Shown here one piece after another: positions 54,988-63,574 of a stretch of 64,000 nucleotides of DNA. Each line of letters opens with the position of its first letter. The stretch's first letter is position 1. Made by a program: the position numbers and the translations under genes. The DNA lies in the NCBI GenBank assembly GCA_040385525.1, contig JAZKHE010000002.1, positions 744,001 through 808,000 on the forward strand, read 5' to 3'. The notes beneath the pieces were generated by a model that was given only the letters and a program-made list of their open reading frames with translations, was not told where the DNA came from and made no database searches. Source of the DNA: JAZKHE01 sp040385525 (GTDB taxonomy: Bacteria; Bacteroidota; Bacteroidia; UBA4408).

Positions 54988-57090
54988 TTGAAAAAAGTAT
55001 TTAATAGTTTTTTTTTAGTAGCAAGTATTTTGCTTGCTTCTTTTTTTAATTCGCTAGCACAAAAGCTAACTGAATTAGAAAAGGAATTTTTAATTATTCG
55101 CGCTGAAACCGACGACACAATTAAGGTAAATAAACTCAATAAATTGTTTTGGAATTTTATTGATGCCGATGATATGAAGAATGCCGAGTTGGTTTTAAAA
55201 GATTCAAAAACAATTTCAAAAACAATTAATTACGAAAAAGGTTTAGCTCAAGCTTATCATTGCTTTGGCGTTTGGCATTATTATAACGAAGAGTATGGCG
55301 ATGCAGTTGAGAATTATTTAAAATCACTCGAGATAAAAGAACGTAGTAAAGAAAATTTACAAGCATCAGCAACCTACAATAATCTTGGTATAATATTTAG
55401 AATGCAAGATAATTATCCTCAAGCAATTGAGTATTATAACAAATCATTAGTTTACGATAAAAAATTAAATGATGTGTATGGCGTTGCAATATCATACAAC
55501 AACTTGGGTAGTGTTTACATAAGAACAAAACAATACGATTTAGCACTCGAGAATTTAAATAAGTCGTTAGAAATTAGAAAAAAAATAAATGACTTAGAAG
55601 GAATTGAAAGTACGTTTAATAATATTGGACTTTGTTATGAAACACAAGAAAATTATCAAAAGGCCTTGCATTTTTATAGTGAGAGTTTAAAAATATCAGA
55701 AAAATTAAAAAGTGATTTAAGCATTGCAATTGCAAATTTTAATGTGGGTACTGCACACGCATTTTTAGGAAGCAACGACTTAGCATTGCAATATTTTCAA
55801 AAAGCAATGGACATGTCTATTAAAGGGGATTTTCGTCCGTTAAAAAGAGATTGTTATCGATCAATGGCAGATGTGTATTTAAAACAACAACAGTATAAAA
55901 AATCGAGCGAACTTTTATTGAATTTTATTTCGTTAAACGATTCAATTTTAAAAGATGAAGATGCGTCAAAAATTCATCAGCTTGAAGCACGTTTTCAAAA
56001 TGTAAAAAAACAAAAAGAAATTGAAGAGTTAGAAAATCAAAAAAAAATACAAGCTGTTGAAATTGCTCAGAAAGATGCCATAATGAGCAAGCAATCTATT
56101 ATTAGAAATGCTTTTATAATTGGATTTTTATTAGCTACCATTGCTGTGTTTTTTATTTTTAGAGGTTATAAACAAAAACAAGAAGCAAATAAATTATTGT
56201 CGATTCAAAAAGTTGAGTTAGCAGAAAAAAATAAAGAAATTACAGATAGTATTAAATACGCAAAACACATACAGCAAGCCATATTGCCAAGTAATAAACT
56301 AATTGAAGAATACTTGCCAGAGAGTTTTGTTTTTTACCGACCTAAAGATGTAGTAAGTGGCGATTTTTATTATTTTCAAACAGTAAATTCAGTTGCAAAT
56401 TCTTTGGATGAAAATAATATAAATAGTTTAATATTTGCAGTGGCCGATTGTACAGGGCACGGAGTACCTGGTGCTTTTATGAGTATTATTGGTAATCAAT
56501 CATTAAAAGAAGCTATCTCAACTTTTGGAATTACACAACCTTCAAAAATTTTAGATTTTTCTAACAAAAGCATTAATCAAACTTTGCGCCAACGAACTGA
56601 TACTGGTGCAGTAAGCGATGGTATGGACATTGCTTTGTGCAGATTAGATAAAGAAAATAATGTTTTAGAGTTTGCAGGGGCAATCAACTCAATGTATATA
56701 GTAAGAGAAGCAGTTCATCCCACTCCTGTTGGACATAATATAGAAGTAAAGCAAGATTTTTGTAACGATAAAAATTATTTAATCGAAATATGTGGCGATA
56801 AACAATCTATTGGTTCAAATGACAATGAAAAAGTAAAACTGTTTACTAATACCAAATTTGAGTTAAAGAAAAACGATTTGTTGTATTTAGTTTCTGATGG
56901 TTTTGCCGATCAGTTTGGAGGTCCGCAAGGAAAAAAATTCAAATACAAACAGCTTAAGAATTTATTGTTAGAAATTGCTGTACTGCCTTTAAATAAGCAA
57001 TACGAAGCCATGCAAACAGCATTTGATGGTTGGAAAAATAATTTAGAACAAGTTGATGATGTGTGTGTAATGGGAATTAAAATAGTATGA
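54988..57090 (+). CDS. TPR-transmembrane-SpoIIE phosphatase (paralogue), TTG start
   Basis: The 700-residue protein begins at a TTG codon that starts directly with a strong signal peptide (KKVFNSFFLVASILLASFFN, ending LAQ). There is no ATG or GTG in frame upstream. TPR helices (about 30-340, with YNNLG motifs), a transmembrane helix (about 370-390) and a coiled coil follow. The SpoIIE phosphatase (about 420-700) has VVSGDFYYF, ADCTGHGVPGAFM and the terminal DDVCVMGI. It is a paralogue of the gene at 1318-3306 but carries an extra insert (about 568-600). It overlaps the next gene by four bases (ATGA), so it heads an operon with PAP2, crcB and pafA-like genes. Confidence 0.87.
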   Translation: MKKVFNSFFLVASILLASFFNSLAQKLTELEKEFLIIRAETDDTIKVNKLNKLFWNFIDADDMKNAELVLKDSKTISKTINYEKGLAQAYHCFGVWHYYNEEYGDAVENYLKSLEIKERSKENLQASATYNNLGIIFRMQDNYPQAIEYYNKSLVYDKKLNDVYGVAISYNNLGSVYIRTKQYDLALENLNKSLEIRKKINDLEGIESTFNNIGLCYETQENYQKALHFYSESLKISEKLKSDLSIAIANFNVGTAHAFLGSNDLALQYFQKAMDMSIKGDFRPLKRDCYRSMADVYLKQQQYKKSSELLLNFISLNDSILKDEDASKIHQLEARFQNVKKQKEIEELENQKKIQAVEIAQKDAIMSKQSIIRNAFIIGFLLATIAVFFIFRGYKQKQEANKLLSIQKVELAEKNKEITDSIKYAKHIQQAILPSNKLIEEYLPESFVFYRPKDVVSGDFYYFQTVNSVANSLDENNINSLIFAVADCTGHGVPGAFMSIIGNQSLKEAISTFGITQPSKILDFSNKSINQTLRQRTDTGAVSDGMDIALCRLDKENNVLEFAGAINSMYIVREAVHPTPVGHNIEVKQDFCNDKNYLIEICGDKQSIGSNDNEKVKLFTNTKFELKKNDLLYLVSDGFADQFGGPQGKKFKYKQLKNLLLEIAVLPLNKQYEAMQTAFDGWKNNLEQVDDVCVMGIKIV

Positions 57091-57650
57091 TAGAATTGAT
57101 TAAAAATATTGATAAAAATATTTTTCTGTTAATTAACGGAATGCATAATTCGTTTTTCGACGAAGTAATGTATTGGGTTAGTCACAAGTTTTTTTGGATA
57201 CCTTTTTACGTTTTTTTATTGTACGTTGTTATTAAAAATTTTAAAAAGCAAGCATGGCTTATTATTCTCAGTATTGCATTGCTTACGGTTTTAACAGATC
57301 AATTTTCAGTTCATTTGTTTAAAAATGTTTTTTTACGTTATCGGCCTTGCCATAATATTGAACTGCAAAGTGTAGTGCATTTGTTAAATAATCATTGTGG
57401 CGGAATGTATGGTTTTGTATCATCGCATGCAGCCAATACATTTGGTTTAGCAACATTTTTAATTTTTTTATTTGCAGATAAAAAATGGACTACACTTTTA
57501 TTGCTTTGGGCAACACTTGTTTGTTATAGTAGAATTTATGCAGGAGTGCATTATCCTGCTGACGTTATTGTTGGCGGATTATTAGGAGCAGTGCTTGGAT
57601 TTGTTGTTTTTTACGGATACAGAAAAGTTAATTTAATAGTTTTTAAATAA
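57087..57650 (+). CDS. PAP2-family membrane phosphatase
   Basis: This 187-residue protein with five to six hydrophobic helices carries the three PAP2 motifs: KNVFLRYRP (motif 1), SSHAANT (motif 2, with the catalytic His) and SRIYAGVHYPADV (motif 3, His and Asp). Family members dephosphorylate lipid phosphates; undecaprenyl pyrophosphate recycling is the likely role, with the active site outside the inner membrane. Its start overlaps the SpoIIE gene by four bases. The reduced size is normal for single-domain PAP2 proteins. Confidence 0.9.
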   Translation: MIELIKNIDKNIFLLINGMHNSFFDEVMYWVSHKFFWIPFYVFLLYVVIKNFKKQAWLIILSIALLTVLTDQFSVHLFKNVFLRYRPCHNIELQSVVHLLNNHCGGMYGFVSSHAANTFGLATFLIFLFADKKWTTLLLLWATLVCYSRIYAGVHYPADVIVGGLLGAVLGFVVFYGYRKVNLIVFK

Positions 57651-57658
57651 TAAAATTA

Positions 57659-58021
57659 ATGAATTGGTTATATGTTTTTGTTGGTGGAGGAATTGGTAGC
57701 TTATTGCGTTATGCAGTTTCAAAATCGGTTGAAGGATTTTCGCCGGTAAACTTTCCTATCGCAACATTAATTTCTAATACCTTAAGTTGTTTGTTATTAA
57801 GCCTTTTTGTTTTTCAGTTTCACGATAAATTTTCTCAAAATGTAGCTCTTAAGTTTTTTGTAATAACTGGAATTTGTGGCGGGTTCAGTACTTTTTCAAC
57901 TTTTAGTTTCGAAACCATTCAATTAATAAAATCCGGAAATTTAATTTATGCACTGCTAAATATTGTTGTAAGTTTAGTAGTGTGTTTGGCAATTGTATAT
58001 TTCTTCTCCAAAAAAATATAA
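57659..58021 (+). CDS. crcB: fluoride ion channel
   Basis: The 120-residue, four-helix Fluc protein has the family signature GGFSTFSTFSFE (about 79-90) and the asparagine-containing TM2 segment LISNTLSC. It dimerises in an antiparallel way and exports fluoride. It is encoded as one full-length gene rather than a crcB1/crcB2 pair. No fluoride riboswitch is visible since it lies inside an operon, nine bases after the PAP2 gene. Confidence 0.93.
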   Translation: MNWLYVFVGGGIGSLLRYAVSKSVEGFSPVNFPIATLISNTLSCLLLSLFVFQFHDKFSQNVALKFFVITGICGGFSTFSTFSFETIQLIKSGNLIYALLNIVVSLVVCLAIVYFFSKKI

Positions 58022-58022
58022 C

Positions 58023-59639
58023 ATGAAATTTAGATTTTTTATACTAACATTTTTTTTAGCCCTTAATTGCATTGCTCAAAATACTGCACCAAAATTGGTG
58101 GTTGGTATTGTTGTAGATCAAATGCGTTACGATTATATCAACAAATATTGGGATAAATATGGTGAAGGTGGTTTTAAAAAATTAGTGAGCCAAGGCGCAT
58201 TTTGTAAAAACGTAAATTTTAATTATGTACCCACGTATACCGCTCCAGGGCATGCTTCAATTTATAGTGGCACAACACCCTCGTTTAACGGTATTATTGC
58301 AAACGATTGGTACAATAGAGAAATAAATAGAAATTTTTATTGCGTAGAAGATACCTCTGTAAATACAGTTGGTAGCGATTCTAAAGGTGGAAAAATGTCG
58401 CCAAAAAATTTACTTGCCACAACAGTAACCGACGAATTAAAACTTCAAAATAAAGATGAAAGCAAAGTGTTTGGCATTTCGTTAAAAGACAGAGGAGCGG
58501 TTTTACCAGCAGGACATTTGCCAAACGGAGCTTTTTGGTATGATGCTAAAACGGGTAATTTTATTACAAGCACATTTTATACTAACGCTTTGCCTACATG
58601 GGTAAGTGATTTTAATACTAAAAAATTACCCGCAGCTTATATGTCAAAAGATTGGACAACTCTTTATTCAATTGAAAAATACAAAGAAAGCGCTGCAGAT
58701 AATAATGAGTTTGAAGGAATGTTTAAAGGCGAAACAAAACCTGTTTTTCCGCATAAGCTAGCTCATTTTATTAAGCAGGAGGAAGGCTTGGGGATTATTC
58801 GCTCTACACCTTTTGGTAATTCATTAATTAAAGATTTAGCCATTCAACTTGTTAAATCAGAAAATTTAGGGAAAAGTTATAGAAGCGATTTTTTAGCCAT
58901 TAGTTTTTCGAGCACCGATTATGTAGGGCACATGTATGGTCCGCAATCAATAGAAGTGCAAGATACTTATTTGCGTTTGGATAAAGATTTAGAAGAGTTG
59001 CTAAATTTTTTAGAAACACAAGTTGGTAAAGATAACTTGTTGGTTTTTTTAACAGCCGATCATGCTGCTGCGCAAGCTCCTTCGTTTGCTCAAAAATCAA
59101 ATATTCCGGGAGGTTATGTAGATGATAAATTTTTAAAAGACACCTTAAATAAATTTTTGAAAAGCAAATTCGGATTTGATTTAGTAACCGATTTTACCAA
59201 TCAGCAAGTGTATCTAAATCACAATATCATTTTAAAAAACAATATTAGATTAAGAGATGCGCAACAAGTTGCAGCCGATTTTTTTAATCGCTTTAACTAT
59301 ATTGAAAATAGTTTGCCAGCTTATTCGCTAAACGATTGCTATTACACATCGGGTATTCCGCTTTTAATTCAAAACGGATATCATACTAAACGAAGTGGCG
59401 ATGTAATGGTAAATTATTTGCCGGGTTGGATGGAATACCATAAAACAGGAACTACACATGGTAGCCCATATAATTATGATACTCACGTTCCGTTAATATG
59501 GTATGGTTGGAAAATAAAACAAGCAGAATTGTTAGATGCCATTTCAATAATTGATATTGCGCCAACGCTTTCGTTTTTTTTAGGAATTCCATTTCCAAAT
59601 GCAACAACTGGTAAACCAATACAAGGTTTAGTAAAGTAA
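58023..59639 (+). CDS. PafA-like alkaline phosphatase / phosphodiesterase
   Basis: The 538-residue protein has a signal peptide (MKFRFFILTFFLALNCIAQ). The alkaline phosphatase superfamily active site is present, with VVGIVVDQMRYDY for metal binding, the nucleophile Thr in TYTAPGHASIYSG, and FLTADHAAA for the second metal. PafA is a periplasmic, broad-specificity monoesterase of Bacteroidota. The ATG at 58023 is one base after the crcB stop and was chosen over an in-frame TTG at 57993 that lies inside crcB. It is followed directly (zero-base gap) by the DUF1801 gene, so the operon continues. Confidence 0.88.
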   Translation: MKFRFFILTFFLALNCIAQNTAPKLVVGIVVDQMRYDYINKYWDKYGEGGFKKLVSQGAFCKNVNFNYVPTYTAPGHASIYSGTTPSFNGIIANDWYNREINRNFYCVEDTSVNTVGSDSKGGKMSPKNLLATTVTDELKLQNKDESKVFGISLKDRGAVLPAGHLPNGAFWYDAKTGNFITSTFYTNALPTWVSDFNTKKLPAAYMSKDWTTLYSIEKYKESAADNNEFEGMFKGETKPVFPHKLAHFIKQEEGLGIIRSTPFGNSLIKDLAIQLVKSENLGKSYRSDFLAISFSSTDYVGHMYGPQSIEVQDTYLRLDKDLEELLNFLETQVGKDNLLVFLTADHAAAQAPSFAQKSNIPGGYVDDKFLKDTLNKFLKSKFGFDLVTDFTNQQVYLNHNIILKNNIRLRDAQQVAADFFNRFNYIENSLPAYSLNDCYYTSGIPLLIQNGYHTKRSGDVMVNYLPGWMEYHKTGTTHGSPYNYDTHVPLIWYGWKIKQAELLDAISIIDIAPTLSFFLGIPFPNATTGKPIQGLVK

Positions 59640-60047
59640 ATGGCTTTTGAAAAATTTTATACGGTTGAAGAATATATAGCCAGTCAGGCTAAAGAACATC
59701 ATTTTTTACTGCATGAAGTGAGGCAATTGATATTGGCTAATTTCCCGATGTTGGAAGAAAAAATAAGCTATAATTGTCCGTTTTACTATTACAAAGGCAT
59801 GTTTTGCTATTTAGGGGTCGAAAAAAACAAAGGAGTTAGGGTTGGGTTTTGCAGAGGAAAAGATTTAGATAATACTAAAAACCTGCTTGATGGAGCAGAC
59901 CGACAATACATAAGGCTATTTCGGTTTAAAGATTTAAGCGAAGAAACGATAGTTAATTTTGTTGAAATAATGCACGAAGCGCTTATTTTACAAGAGTTTA
60001 AGGCAAAGGCAAAGCAAGGTGTTTTTTCAAATAAAATAAAAAAGTGA
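59640..60047 (+). CDS. DUF1801 domain protein
   Basis: This 135-residue cytoplasmic protein has the DUF1801 (YdhG-like) pattern: a helical N-terminus (VRQLILANFPMLEEKISYNCPFYYYKGMFCYLG) then short strands (RVGFCRGKDL, YIRLFRFKDL). The function of the family is unsettled; its fold is of the frataxin-like YdhG/CyaY type. It starts on the base after the stop of the phosphatase gene and closes the operon before the tRNA pair. Confidence 0.83.
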   Translation: MAFEKFYTVEEYIASQAKEHHFLLHEVRQLILANFPMLEEKISYNCPFYYYKGMFCYLGVEKNKGVRVGFCRGKDLDNTKNLLDGADRQYIRLFRFKDLSEETIVNFVEIMHEALILQEFKAKAKQGVFSNKIKK

Positions 60048-60055
60048 GAAAAAAT

Positions 60056-60085
60056 TTGCAGATTTTGAAAAAACACTTACTTTTG
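60056..60085 (+). promoter_or_regulatory. promoter of the tRNA-Gly/tRNA-Leu unit
   Basis: TTG at 60056-60058 (-33), a 19-base spacer and TACTTTTG at 60078-60085 (-7) match the Bacteroidota consensus exactly. Transcription would start a few bases before the tRNA-Gly 5' end at 60100. Confidence 0.75.
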
Positions 60086-60099
60086 CAATCCCAAATCAT

Positions 60100-60175
<76 letters not shown>

Positions 60176-60200
60176 AAAAGCTCAGATATGAGTTTTTGAT

Positions 60201-60284
60201 GCCCAGGTGGTGGAATTGGTAGACACGCAGGACTTAAAATCCTGTGCCTTCACGGGCGTATCGGTTCAAGTCCGATCCCGGGTA
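60201..60284 (+). tRNA. tRNA-Leu (anticodon TAA)
   Basis: A long-variable-arm tRNA of 84 bases: anticodon stem CAGGA/TCCTG with loop CTTAAAA (TAA, reading UUA), variable arm TGCCTTCACGGGCGT and T-arm with GGTTCAAGTCC. No CCA is encoded (CAT follows the discriminator A at 60284), unlike the neighbouring tRNA-Gly. In the acceptor stem GCCCAGG faces CCCGGGT, giving G1.U72 (usual for this tRNA) and an A5.C68 mismatch where G5 would be expected. Confidence 0.94.
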
Positions 60285-60295
60285 CATCTAAAATC

Positions 60296-60325
60296 AAGCC
60301 TTTCAGAGATGAAAGGCTTTTTTTT
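60296..60325 (+). terminator. rho-independent terminator of the tRNA unit
   Basis: AAGCCTTTC (60296-60304) and GAAAGGCTT (60311-60319) are perfect arms around AGAGAT, followed by a T-tract to 60325. It lies 12 bases after tRNA-Leu. Confidence 0.9.
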
Positions 60326-60583
60326 AAAGCAGTTTTTTTCGCTGGTCAAACATGGGTTAAACAATTGCGAAAACCTTTGCTATCACTACTGGATTGTGGT
60401 TTTTTTATTTATTACGGACCCACTAAAAAGTAGAGTGGATAGAAATGTGTAAAAGCTACAATTACAACCAAACTAAATTTATAAAGCCTATTGACAGGAA
60501 AAACTATTCTTACTTAAGAAACATAAAACGTTGATACTATACGCATTATTAGAAATTTAATTATAATAATTAATGCATTAATA
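60326..60583. other. intergenic region between the tRNA unit and the RM cassette
   Basis: About 260 AT-rich bases downstream of the tRNA terminator. There is no integrase, no obvious attachment-site duplicate of the tRNA 3' end and no convincing ORF; a 29-codon frame near 60450 is not recognisable. This is where a tRNA-targeted insertion boundary would be expected. Confidence 0.4.
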
Positions 60584-61648
60584 TTATTCTTCAGAGTTAA
60601 ACTTAATATATGAGTCGGTTTTTAATACATCAATTTTAAAATTATTATTATTTGTTTTTGTAATAATAACACTATCAAAACCAAGTTCGTCTAACTTTTC
60701 AATTGTTGCAAGCTCACCTTCTTTAAGTTGTAAAACTTTCCTTAAAATCCAGTCTGCCATTGCTTTATTTGGGTCTGTCATTAAAGCCTTCGAATTGTCT
60801 TGGCAAACTTTTGCAGTAAATGTTTCTCCAGTTGGAATTGTTAAATTGAAATGCGTATCTCTAGCAGGAAAAAAATTAGGAAAATTTTTGTGTATCTCAA
60901 TTGGAATTGGAATATAAATTTCGCCAGCGTCTCGTTTTCTTCCACCTGCATTCCATTGATTTAGACCAGATTTTTCAAATACAAACTTCTCTTTATTTTT
61001 GATTCCATAAAGAGGTAAAACAACATAATTTTCGCCTTTTACAAGTTTATCTGTTGCTATTTTTAAATCTTTATTTTCCTCGAACAATTCAAGAAGCAAA
61101 GAATACGGGTCTTCAATTATATCAATTGGTAAGCGAAACGCATTTTGTGGAATTAAGAACTTTCTAAAAAGTGTACTTTTTGAGTAATTGAAAGAATAAA
61201 AATTGTTTCCATCTTCAAATTGCAAACTTGCTTTATTGTCCTTTACAGAATGAATATTTGCAATATCAATCAATTTATAATCTGTTTCGTATAGCAAAAG
61301 TTCTTTTTCTTTTCTTGCAACAATGTGATAAAGCGAACTTTCAATATTGTAAAGTCTGCTTGCTAAATTTATTCTATCGTTTCTAAATTCGCCCAATTTT
61401 ATTGCAAGTTCTCTGCCTTTAAAATCATTCAAAACTCTAGAAAGTGAATTAAATTCTGCAACTTTTTCTGTGCTGTTGTTAGTGTTGCAAGTAAAAGTTT
61501 TTAAGCCAATACCAATCGAATTATAGCTTGCGTCAAAAGCCGTATCAGAACGAGAAAGATTTCCCGCATCAAAACTTCTACAAAAAATATTTTCTGCAAC
61601 ACGATAATTGATGAAAGGTATTGCACTTTCACTGATTTTTTTTTGGAG
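60584..61648 (-). pseudogene. restriction endonuclease gene missing its start (repeat element at its 5' edge)
   Basis: An open frame of 354 codons runs from 61648 to 60584, but the first ~72 codons contain no ATG, GTG or TTG. The first usable start is TTG at 61432, which would leave 282 residues. The frame opens right at the edge of the repeat element (61645-61721). Residues upstream of 61432 look like family sequence (KKISESAIPFINYRVAEN, SIGIGLKTF), so the start and a few residues seem to have been removed. The C-terminal part (QWNAGGRKRDAGEIYIPIPI to AKVCQDNSKALM) resembles the B3-like DNA-recognition domain of NgoFVII/BfiI-type enzymes. The catalytic fold is uncertain; type II restriction is inferred from family and locus. 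Confidence 0.6.
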
Positions 61649-61721
61649 CTATTTCCCGCTTTCCGTTACAATCTTTTTGTTCGTTCCTCTCAAAAAAGGA
61701 TTTCCACTGCAATCGGGGCTA
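61645..61721. repeat. dispersed repeat element between the 88-aa ORF and the restriction gene
   Basis: On the minus strand the element reads TAGCCCCGATTGCAGTGGAA at one end and GCGGGAAATAGCTCC at the other. I recall this as a widespread Bacteroidota intergenic repeat; that is from memory and not checked. Its first TAG is the stop of the 88-residue ORF, and an in-frame TAG near its other end (61649-61651) bounds the restriction-enzyme frame. No ORF runs through it. Confidence 0.65.
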
Positions 61722-61985
61722 TGGATTTAGTGCATAAAAGATAAAGTCGGATAGTTGTTCTTCATCTTCATTAAATTTTAAAACAATTTTTGAAGTAAGA
61801 TTATTTACCCAGTTTTCAATTTCAATTTCAGAAGATAGATTGTTTAAAAAATTAAAATTAGAATTTTGAGTTTCAAATTCGCCTAAAAACAATGCAATAT
61901 CGGTCTTGAAACTATCGGCATAATTATCATTTAGTTGAAGTAAATAATTTTCTAAAATTGATATTTTATTCGAAAAACTCAACAT
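61719..61985 (-). CDS. short ORF in the RM cassette (88 aa), possibly truncated by the repeat
   Basis: This 88-residue, acidic, helical protein (NKISILENYLLQLNDNYADS... DEEQLSDFIFYALNP) has no recognised domain. Its ATG overlaps the DUF3883 gene's last bases (61979-61985), so it is translationally coupled. Its stop codon is the first three bases of the inserted repeat element, so the natural protein may have been longer. Function is unknown. Confidence 0.6.
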   Translation of the reverse strand: MLSFSNKISILENYLLQLNDNYADSFKTDIALFLGEFETQNSNFNFLNNLSSEIEIENWVNNLTSKIVLKFNEDEEQLSDFIFYALNP

Positions 61986-62752
61986 ATATCAGACAATAAA
62001 TGATATTCAATAACTGGTTTAGAAACTCTTTCTTCTTTTTTAAATTTTAAATTGTTTGCTGGATTTTCGATAGTTAAAAAAACCGGCAAATCATTCATAT
62101 TTAGAACCAAAGTAATTAGATAATCATTTTTATATTCTAATGCTTTATTGTATTCATTTTCAGTCATTCTAAACCTTCCTTTATTTGCTCTAATTCCTTT
62201 AACTTCGGCTAAATATAAACTTTCATTTACATTAATTTGAAAATCATATCCATCTCCAAACAATCTTGCATCTTCTAAAATTCCATTTTTAAATTGGTCA
62301 ATAGAATTGAAATTATTCATAAAATAAAGTTCAGCTTCTAATCCAGTTTCTTGTAATTTTTTAAATCTTGATTTTACAATTGGAGTAACTTCAACAAAAA
62401 TTTCTTTGACTTTGTAGTTTTCTTTAAGGTATAGTTTTACAATATTTGCATAACCGTTCACATTTTCATTTCCAAAAAGACTATCAATCAAATATTTTCG
62501 ATGAATGTAAGCATCGCCTTTTTGCCACCAACCTTTTCTTCCATTATTTGGAAAGAAATGGTCAAATAAATCCATTCTGTTTTTTACAGTTCCAACTGTT
62601 TCTGCAATGCCAATATTTACACAATATTCATAAAAAGCTGTTTTAGTTTTAAACCCAAATTCATTGATAAAATCATCATTAAATTTTGATAATCCATATC
62701 CAATTAGATTAAGGATTTCATAATTTTCGTGCTTATTTCCTTTTACTTCCAT
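61979..62752 (-). CDS. DUF3883 (NO VEIN-type) PD-(D/E)xK-like protein of the RM cassette
   Basis: The 257-residue protein ends in a DUF3883-like nuclease-fold domain: Asp170 in FGDGYDFQI, then Glu183-Val-Lys185 in LAEVKGIRANKGRFRMTENE, the D...ExK arrangement of PD-(D/E)xK nucleases. The N-terminal 120 residues are helical and unrecognised. Genes with this domain are common in restriction and defence loci. It begins six bases after the methyltransferase stop and overlaps the next ORF, so the cassette was one operon. It looks intact, unlike its neighbours. Confidence 0.72.
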   Translation of the reverse strand: MEVKGNKHENYEILNLIGYGLSKFNDDFINEFGFKTKTAFYEYCVNIGIAETVGTVKNRMDLFDHFFPNNGRKGWWQKGDAYIHRKYLIDSLFGNENVNGYANIVKLYLKENYKVKEIFVEVTPIVKSRFKKLQETGLEAELYFMNNFNSIDQFKNGILEDARLFGDGYDFQINVNESLYLAEVKGIRANKGRFRMTENEYNKALEYKNDYLITLVLNMNDLPVFLTIENPANNLKFKKEERVSKPVIEYHLLSDIC

Positions 62753-62758
62753 AAATTT

Positions 62759-63574
62759 TTAAGCAACTAATTTTGAATAATTTTTGACTTGTTTTGGGTC
62801 AAAAGCAACAATAAAAATTCTTTCACGATTTTGAGGAACATTAGCATGCGTAGCAGAATTTAAAACTTTATGAAATACTTTATAACCTAATTTTATTTCT
62901 AAAGTTTCTATAATTGTTTTAAACGTATTTCCATTGTCGTGTGAAACTAAATTTTTTACATTTTCTAAAAACACAACCTTTGGTTTGTGTTTTTCTACAA
63001 TTTGCTCAATGTCAAAAAATAAAGTTCCTCTTGTGTCAGCAAAACCTTTTTGATATCCAGCAATTGAAAACGCTTGGCAAGGAAATCCTGCACATAAAAT
63101 ATCAAATTCGTTTGGAATATAATTTTTATTTCTTTCTTTAGTTATATCTCCAAAGGGTATCTCTCCAAAGTTTTCTCTATATGTTTTTTGTGCTTCGTTA
63201 TTCCATTCACTTGTAAAAACACATTTACCACCTACATTTTGTAAGCCAAGTCTGAAGCCACCTATTCCTGCAAATAAATCTATAAATCTGAAAGTGTAAT
63301 TTTCAGGTGTAGGGAAAGGTACTTTTTCAACCTCAAACAATAGTTGTTGCAAAGCATCTTCAGCAACTATAGAAATTTTATCTTGATTTAGTTTGTATTC
63401 TACAAAATTTTGAATTGAATTTAAAGCATCTTTTTCATAATGTTTTTTTGCGCCATTTCTGTAATTATGAAGGTAATGTGTTATAACAGCTTTGTCTTCA
63501 ATTCCTTCAATAAGCCTAATTTGAAAAGCTTTTCCAGCAAAATCATCTATACTTATTGTTTGTTTTAGTTTCAT
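62759..63574 (-). CDS. C5-cytosine DNA methyltransferase, C-terminally truncated
   Basis: The 271-residue frame has an N-terminal ~90-residue extra segment and then the C5-MTase motifs: I FAGIGG (101-106), IV with catalytic PCQ (Cys166), VI ENV (204-206) and VIII QNRERIF (248-254). It stops at ...NYSKLVA after motif VIII. The target-recognition domain and motifs IX-X (the GNSV region) are missing, where full enzymes run to ~400 residues. The start at 63574 was chosen over one twelve codons upstream. Without the TRD the enzyme should neither recognise a site nor fold its SAM pocket fully, so it is probably inactive. Confidence 0.78.
   Translation of the reverse strand: MKLKQTISIDDFAGKAFQIRLIEGIEDKAVITHYLHNYRNGAKKHYEKDALNSIQNFVEYKLNQDKISIVAEDALQQLLFEVEKVPFPTPENYTFRFIDLFAGIGGFRLGLQNVGGKCVFTSEWNNEAQKTYRENFGEIPFGDITKERNKNYIPNEFDILCAGFPCQAFSIAGYQKGFADTRGTLFFDIEQIVEKHKPKVVFLENVKNLVSHDNGNTFKTIIETLEIKLGYKVFHKVLNSATHANVPQNRERIFIVAFDPKQVKNYSKLVA

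Noticed and set aside
57659..58021. Possible fluoride riboswitch for crcB
   Set aside because: crcB lies nine bases after the PAP2 gene inside an operon, leaving no room for a leader RNA.
60207..60452. An 81-codon ORF starting inside tRNA-Leu
   Set aside because: Its first part is the translated tRNA gene and its middle covers the tRNA terminator hairpin; the remainder has no family features, so it is a shadow frame.
60326..60583. Integrase remnant or attachment site downstream of tRNA-Leu
   Set aside because: No frame with tyrosine-recombinase motifs and no duplicate of the tRNA 3' end could be found in this stretch.
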